From Elusimicrobia bacterium HGW-Elusimicrobia-3 (GTDB taxonomy: Bacteria > Elusimicrobiota > Elusimicrobia > Elusimicrobiales > UBA9959), in contig PHAL01000007.1 of NCBI GenBank assembly GCA_002840355.1, forward strand, positions 1 to 64,000: 64,000 nt of DNA. The letters are read 5' to 3'. The translations under genes and the position numbers were made by a program. Positions 60,322 through 64,000 of the stretch are shown one piece after another; positions within the stretch are counted from its first letter, which is position 1, and each line of letters starts with the position of its first letter. The notes under the pieces are model-generated. The model saw only the letters and a list, made by a program, of their open reading frames with translations. It was not told the DNA's origin and ran no database searches.

Positions 60322-60959
60322 TTGTTCGAGGCCTTCCTGAGTACCGAATCGAATTTGCGGGCCTGGTCCAGCAGCTGGCCGGAGCCCACCGCGCGCTTGC
60401 CGTTTATGAAGAAGGTGGGAGTGGCGTTGACGCCTTTCATGTCCGCCTCGGCTATTTCCAGCTTTATGGTCTTAAGGGTCTCCGGGTCGTTGGCGCAGGC
60501 GCGCATGGCGTCCAGGTCCAGGCCCAGACGGCCCGCGTATTCGGCGAACTGCTTCGGCTCCTCTTTGGCCTCGGCCCAGTGCTGCTGGCCCTCGAAGAGC
60601 AGCGCCGCGTACTCCTTGAACTTGCCCTGCGCGCCGGCGCAGTCGGCGTAGGCCGCCGCGTGCAGCGACCAGGGATGGATGTTGAGCAGCGGGTAATGCT
60701 TGAAGTGGACGCGCAGGCCGGGGCCGTAGACCTTCAGCATCTCTTCTACCAGGCCGGCCGCGCCGCGGCAGGCGGGGCAGGCGAAATCGGTGTACTCGTG
60801 TATCTGCACGGGGGCGTCCGCCGGGCCGAAAGCGCGGAAATCCGGGGCCGGCCGCTCCGGGCCCAGGTTGAACTGGCGGGCCAGCAGCACCGCTATCGTG
60901 GAGGCGAAGACGAGGGCCGCGCCGATGGCGGCCAGGCGGGATCTTTTCTGGTCTATCAT
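60318..60959 (-). CDS. Membrane-anchored DsbA-like thiol-disulfide oxidoreductase
   Basis: A 213-aa protein. An N-terminal helix (residues 9-27) anchors it or acts as a signal. The thioredoxin fold begins PVQIHEYTDFACPACRGAAGLVEEM with the CPAC active site, and the cis-Pro loop is VNATPTFFINGKRAVG. It fits the DsbA / BdbD-like family that introduces or exchanges disulfides in exported proteins. Its own promoter, TATAAT, lies exactly 6 nt before the ATG with no Shine-Dalgarno, although a co-directional gene ends just upstream. The DoxX-like gene follows with an overlap. Confidence 0.88.
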   Translation of the reverse strand: MIDQKRSRLAAIGAALVFASTIAVLLARQFNLGPERPAPDFRAFGPADAPVQIHEYTDFACPACRGAAGLVEEMLKVYGPGLRVHFKHYPLLNIHPWSLHAAAYADCAGAQGKFKEYAALLFEGQQHWAEAKEEPKQFAEYAGRLGLDLDAMRACANDPETLKTIKLEIAEADMKGVNATPTFFINGKRAVGSGQLLDQARKFDSVLRKASNK

Positions 60960-60965
60960 AGCGGA

Positions 60966-60971
60966 ATTATA
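60966..60971 (-). promoter_or_regulatory. Leaderless -10 element of the dsbA-like gene
   Basis: A consensus TATAAT on the minus strand, 6 nt before the start codon, so the predicted +1 is the A of ATG. It overlaps the end of the DUF167 gene. Confidence 0.6.
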
Positions 60972-61185
60972 TCACTTTAACTATCTTGGCCGGGGAGGTG
61001 GCGCCCTTGATGAGCATGATCTTCCTGGCGTCCACGCCCAGCTGCAGCGAGAGCTGCCGAATCGCCGAGGCGTTGGCCAGGCCCCGCTCTGGCGGGGCCT
61101 TGGTCCAGACCTCGTAGGCGTCCGGCGCCTTCTTCATGATCTTGTCGCGGCGCTCGCCGGGATGCACCTTGAGCTTTATGAACAT
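60967..61185 (-). CDS. DUF167 / YggU family protein
   Basis: A 72-aa protein: MFIKLKVHPGERRDKI, the acidic/aromatic YEVWTKAPPERGLAN, then NASAIRQLSLQLGVDARKIMLIKGATSPAKIVKV. This matches the DUF167 fold (xVKVxPxAxxxxI, AxPxxGxAN, SxxKxxxI). The function is unknown; homologues often sit next to pyrroline carboxylate or YggS genes. The start ATG at 61185 shares its A with the gpmI stop (TGATG), so it is translated with gpmI. The longer frame upstream is only a shadow of gpmI. Confidence 0.88.
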   Translation of the reverse strand: MFIKLKVHPGERRDKIMKKAPDAYEVWTKAPPERGLANASAIRQLSLQLGVDARKIMLIKGATSPAKIVKVI

Positions 61186-62738
61186 CAGGCTATCAGCGAC
61201 TTGGAGGTCATGTCCGCCGGCTGCGGCAGGCCCATCACCTGCAGCACCGTCGGGGCTATGTCCGACAGGATGCCGTGCGGGCGCAGCTTCACGCCGTCCG
61301 CGTCTTTGGCGACATAGATGAATTCCACCGGGTTGACGGTGTGGGAGGTCTTGGGCATGTCGATCTTGTAATCCCACATCTCCTCGGCGTTGCCGTGGTC
61401 GGAGCTGATCATCACGGTGTAGCCGTGTTTCAGGGCTTCGTCCGTGAGCATCCCCACGCTGGCGTCGGTTATTTCCACGGCCCGCTCGGTGGCTTCGTAG
61501 ATGCCGGTATGGCCCACCATATCGCAGTTGGCGAAGTTGACCACGATGAAGTCGTATTTTTCCGACGCTATCTCCTGGAGGGCGCGCTCGCGCACCTTAG
61601 GGGCGTCCATCTCGGGATGCTCGCCGAAAGTAGCCGGGTCCCAGCTGCCCTTTATCTCCACCTGGTCCTCGCCCTTGTAGGGCTCGGTGCGTTTGCCGTT
61701 GAAGAAGGAGGTGACATGCTTGAACTTCTGCGTCTCGGCCAGGCGCAGCTGCCTGAGGCCTTTTTCGGCGATGATCTGGCCCAGCAGGTTGTTCATCCCG
61801 CCGCCCTCGTCCATCGGGGGCAGGGCGCTGAACTTGAACTCGTCGTAGTAACGCGTAAGGCCGCAATAGACCACGTCCATTTTCTTCCAGCGGCTGCCGG
61901 GATAATTATCCTCCACGAAGGCCCGGGTGAGCTCTATGGCCCGGTCCTGGCGGAAGTTGAAGTGGATCACGGAATCCCCGTCGTTCATGCCGGGGTAATC
62001 GCCGATGATCGTGGGCGGGATATACTCGTCCACTATCGGCTGGCCGTTGGGGTTCTTGAGCGAGGCGTAGGCGTCGTTGAGGGCGGCTTCCGCCGAAACG
62101 GCTTTGGCCCCTTCGGCCCGGGTGATGGCGTTATAGGTGGCCTCCACGAGCGGCCATTTTTCGCCGCGGTCCATGGCGTAGTAGCGGCCCATGAGGGTGC
62201 CCACGGCGGCGTTGCCGGTTTCTTTTATGACCTCGTCGAGCATTTTCACGAAAGCCAGGGCCGAGCGGGGGGGCGTGTCGCGGCCGTCGGAGAAGAAATG
62301 GATCCACACTTTCTTTATGCCGCGCTTTTTAGCCTCGCGCATGATGGAGTACAGGTGGTCCTGGTGCGCGTGCACGCCCTCGTCCTGGACGAGGCCCATT
62401 AGATGGAGGGCGCTGCCCTTGGCCACGCAGTTGTCGAGCGCCGCGGCGAGGGCGGGGCGGCCGAAGAAGGTGCCGTCCTCTATCATGTCCTTGATGCGCT
62501 TGAGCTCCTGTATGACGATGCGGCCGGCGCCGATGTTCAGGTGGCCGACCTCCGAGGAGCCCTGGTAGCCCTTGGGCAGGCCGACGGACTCGCCGGCGGG
62601 CTCGAGTACGGTGTTCGGGTACTGCTTGAGCAGGCGCCGCATGACGGGGGTTTTGGCGTTGACCACGGCGTTGAACTTGTCGGGGCGGTACATGCCCCAG
62701 CCGTCGCGTATGATGAGCAGAACTTTCTTATTGTCCAT
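61185..62738 (-). CDS. gpmI: 2,3-bisphosphoglycerate-independent phosphoglycerate mutase
   Basis: A 517-aa protein, the typical iPGM length. The phosphatase domain has LLIIRDGWG, the catalytic Ser in QGSSEVGHLNIGAGR, VNFANCDMVGHTG and ISSDHGNAEEM with metal Asp and His. The transferase domain has VHAHQDHL, FFSDGRDTPP and MGRYYAMDRGEKW. It interconverts 3- and 2-phosphoglycerate in glycolysis and gluconeogenesis using two Mn ions. AAGGA lies about 8 nt before the ATG. The twin small RNAs lie in the gap upstream, on the same strand, and end before this gene. Confidence 0.96.
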   Translation of the reverse strand: MDNKKVLLIIRDGWGMYRPDKFNAVVNAKTPVMRRLLKQYPNTVLEPAGESVGLPKGYQGSSEVGHLNIGAGRIVIQELKRIKDMIEDGTFFGRPALAAALDNCVAKGSALHLMGLVQDEGVHAHQDHLYSIMREAKKRGIKKVWIHFFSDGRDTPPRSALAFVKMLDEVIKETGNAAVGTLMGRYYAMDRGEKWPLVEATYNAITRAEGAKAVSAEAALNDAYASLKNPNGQPIVDEYIPPTIIGDYPGMNDGDSVIHFNFRQDRAIELTRAFVEDNYPGSRWKKMDVVYCGLTRYYDEFKFSALPPMDEGGGMNNLLGQIIAEKGLRQLRLAETQKFKHVTSFFNGKRTEPYKGEDQVEIKGSWDPATFGEHPEMDAPKVRERALQEIASEKYDFIVVNFANCDMVGHTGIYEATERAVEITDASVGMLTDEALKHGYTVMISSDHGNAEEMWDYKIDMPKTSHTVNPVEFIYVAKDADGVKLRPHGILSDIAPTVLQVMGLPQPADMTSKSLIA

Positions 62739-62845
62739 AAATTGTCCTTGGCCTGGCGGATACCGCTGCGGCAGATCGGTGTGACTGCCTATATTTTAGG
62801 AAATATGGGGCGCTTTGGGTATGCGTCCGGCTGGCCGCCGCAGGC

Positions 62846-62960
62846 AAAAAGCGGGGCGGGCCCTGTGGCCCGCCCTCTGTGGGGTCCCGACTCACCGCGA
62901 CTACCGCTTCTGGGACCCCGTCCGTTACTATGTTATAGCTTCCTGATCGCCGAATTTCAA
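62846..62960 (-). ncRNA. Small RNA B1 with its promoter
   Basis: Minus strand. TTGAAA (62960-62955), a 17-nt spacer and TATAAC (62937-62932) predict +1 near 62925. The transcript has a GGGGTCCC/GGGACCCC stem enclosing a 23-nt loop, then a 9-bp terminator GGGCGGGCC/GGCCCGCCC with loop ACAG and CGCTTTTT. The predicted length is about 80 nt, and there is no open frame. It is a paralogue of B2, which lies immediately upstream. Confidence 0.72.
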
Positions 62961-62987
62961 GGGCCCTTCGGGCAAAAAAAGGCCTAT

Positions 62988-63105
62988 AAAAAAAGAGGGG
63001 CAGGTTGCTGACCTGCCCTCTCGGGGTCCCACGCTCCGAGTTGCTTATACTTGGGTGGGGCCCGTACCTTATCAATACTATAGCTCCCGGAAACCGTTTT
63101 TTCAA
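62988..63105 (-). ncRNA. Small RNA B2 with its promoter
   Basis: Minus strand. TTGAAA (63105-63100), a 17-nt spacer and TATAGT (63082-63077) predict +1 near 63070. A stem CGGGCCCCAC/GTGGGACCCCG (one internal loop) encloses about 22 nt and is followed by the terminator GGGCAGGT/ACCTGCCC and TCTTTTTTT. The length is about 83 nt. B1 and B2 share promoter spacing, the GGGACCCC-(2 to 3 nt)-AGAGGGC segment and their order of elements. Confidence 0.72.
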
Positions 63106-63180
63106 GGGTCCTAAGGGTAAATTGCGGGGGAGGGCTGAAGTATTGTTGAATTGCTGTGCGCCTGTCGGCCAGGCGCGCTT

Positions 63181-63927
63181 ATGACCATCCAAAACGAAGA
63201 AACGGATTTTCCGCGGCTGCAGCCTATAGGCGTGCTGGAGTCCTGCTTTAAAGAAAAATTCGGTACGCCCCGGCAGCCGCATTTGGTGCCCGGCTCCACG
63301 GCCAGGCTGCGCGTACTCCCGCGCTACAGCCCGGAGCATTCGCTGGCCGGCCTGTCCGAATTCAGCCATGTCTGGCTGATCTCCTGGTTCCACCTCAACA
63401 CCAATAAGAGTTTCCATCCAAAGATACACCCGCCCCGCCTGAAGGGCGGCAAGATCGGCGTCTTCGCCTCCCGCTCGCCGCACCGGCCCAACCCGCTGGG
63501 ACTGTCGCTGGCCAAGCTGGAGCGGGTGGAGGGCGACACCCTCTATCTCTCGGGCATAGACCTGATAAACGGCACCCCCATACTCGACATCAAGCCGTAC
63601 CTGCCTTTCAGCGACGCGGCGCAGGCCCCGCTGTCCGGCTGGATCCCGGACCACGCCTTCCCGGAGCTGGAAGTGGCCCTGTCGCCGCGCGCCCTGGCCG
63701 ATACCGAGGGGCAGCCGGCGCTGCGCGGGCTGATAACCGACGCGCTGCGCCACGACCCCCGCAACCGCCGCGACGCCACCCAGATGAAGGAGGGGGCCGA
63801 ACTGGAATTTTTCCTTTGCGACCGGGAGGTGCATTTCTCGGTGCGGGCCGGCGCCGCCACAGTGTCCCGCGTGGAGGCCGCCAAAAAATTCGAGAAGAAG
63901 TTCCGCCGCAAAAAGCCGGGCCCCTGA
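63181..63927 (+). CDS. trmO: tRNA-t6A37 N6-methyltransferase-like (TrmO/TsaA family)
   Basis: About 248 aa. The TsaA-type beta-barrel motifs are LQPIGVLESCFKEKFGTPRQPHL, VLPRYSPEHSLAGLSEFSHVWLISWFH, GVFASRSPHRPNPLGLSLAKLERVEG and LSGIDLINGTPILDIKPYLPF, the last two being the SAM-binding signatures of TrmO. It methylates N6-threonylcarbamoyladenosine at position 37 of some tRNAs. The C-terminal 80 residues contain the RNA-binding-like domain and end in a Lys/Arg-rich tail. The start is uncertain: ATG 63181 has no Shine-Dalgarno, and a TTG lies 30 nt upstream in frame. Confidence 0.88.
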   Translation: MTIQNEETDFPRLQPIGVLESCFKEKFGTPRQPHLVPGSTARLRVLPRYSPEHSLAGLSEFSHVWLISWFHLNTNKSFHPKIHPPRLKGGKIGVFASRSPHRPNPLGLSLAKLERVEGDTLYLSGIDLINGTPILDIKPYLPFSDAAQAPLSGWIPDHAFPELEVALSPRALADTEGQPALRGLITDALRHDPRNRRDATQMKEGAELEFFLCDREVHFSVRAGAATVSRVEAAKKFEKKFRRKKPGP

Positions 63928-63937
63928 GCCGGGGGCG

Positions 63938-63971
63938 ACAAAAAAAGCCGCCGGAACTCCGGCGGCTTTTC
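63938..63971. terminator. Intrinsic terminator after trmO
   Basis: A GCCGCCGG/CCGGCGGC hairpin with a short loop, preceded by A6 and followed by TTTT. Confidence 0.88.
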
Positions 63972-64000
63972 GCTTGTTCCCTGTAATAATGGCCCCATTC

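Overview
The window is G+C-rich (roughly two thirds by eye) bacterial chromosome with dense, often overlapping genes on both strands. The organism is Gram-negative: it has apolipoprotein N-acyltransferase, SecA, an O-antigen-ligase-like protein, a probable outer-membrane barrel and many Sec-signal proteins. Several clostripain (C11) paralogues, WG repeats and the general mix fit a deep-branching phylum such as Elusimicrobiota. That placement is an impression only: no rRNA lies in the window. No phage, insertion sequence or CRISPR array was seen.

Layout. 1-4.3 kb: the end of an O-antigen ligase/TPR gene, a cardiolipin synthase-like gene, an unknown secreted helical protein and a tetrapyrrole-methylase-fold protein, all overlapping. 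4.3-9.7 kb: PcrA helicase with a Nudix hydrolase, an adenylate cyclase, YchF, tRNA-Glu and tRNA-Thr. 9.8-12.6 kb: a secreted ComEC-like hydrolase, DUF805, DJ-1/PfpI and a cytochrome b5/YHS protein. 12.5-18.9 kb: an eight-gene operon encoding chorismate mutase and all seven enzymes from DAHP to chorismate, with every junction overlapping. 19-24.4 kb: RF2, TatD and a two-gene methionine synthase. 24.6-34 kb: mixed housekeeping and envelope genes (WG protein, CoaD, FecR, DMT transporter, L,D-transpeptidase-like, GH13 amylase, S1 protein, uridine kinase, first C11 peptidase). 34.2-44.1 kb: a surface-glycan cluster (two flippase-type membrane proteins, two GT4 glycosyltransferases, AsnB-type amidotransferase, three methyltransferase-like proteins, TrmL). 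44.1-51.5 kb: outer-membrane protein, zinc-ribbon HExxH membrane protein, SecA, Lnt and a PAS sensor. 51.7-57.2 kb: a secreted cysteine-repeat protein and three tandem C11 peptidases. 57.3-64 kb: a membrane transporter, response regulator, DsbA/DoxX-like operon, GpmI with a DUF167 protein, and TrmO.

The most novel content is non-coding. A structured element of about 126 bp occurs twice (20114-20240 and, inverted, 48440-48565). Its core is nearly identical in the two copies, but its 21-nt closing arms differ in sequence while remaining self-complementary. Two pairs of tandem, promoter-driven small RNAs lie at 24.38-24.60 kb (+) and 62.85-63.11 kb (-). In the first pair the stem covaries and the loop is conserved. 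A 23-nt palindrome with one compensatory change occurs at 27068 and 32579.

A second theme is gene expression. Several genes, including secA, prfB and a dsbA-like gene, have a -10-like hexamer exactly 6 nt before the start codon and no Shine-Dalgarno, which predicts leaderless mRNAs. All functional calls come from reading motifs and were not checked by database search.
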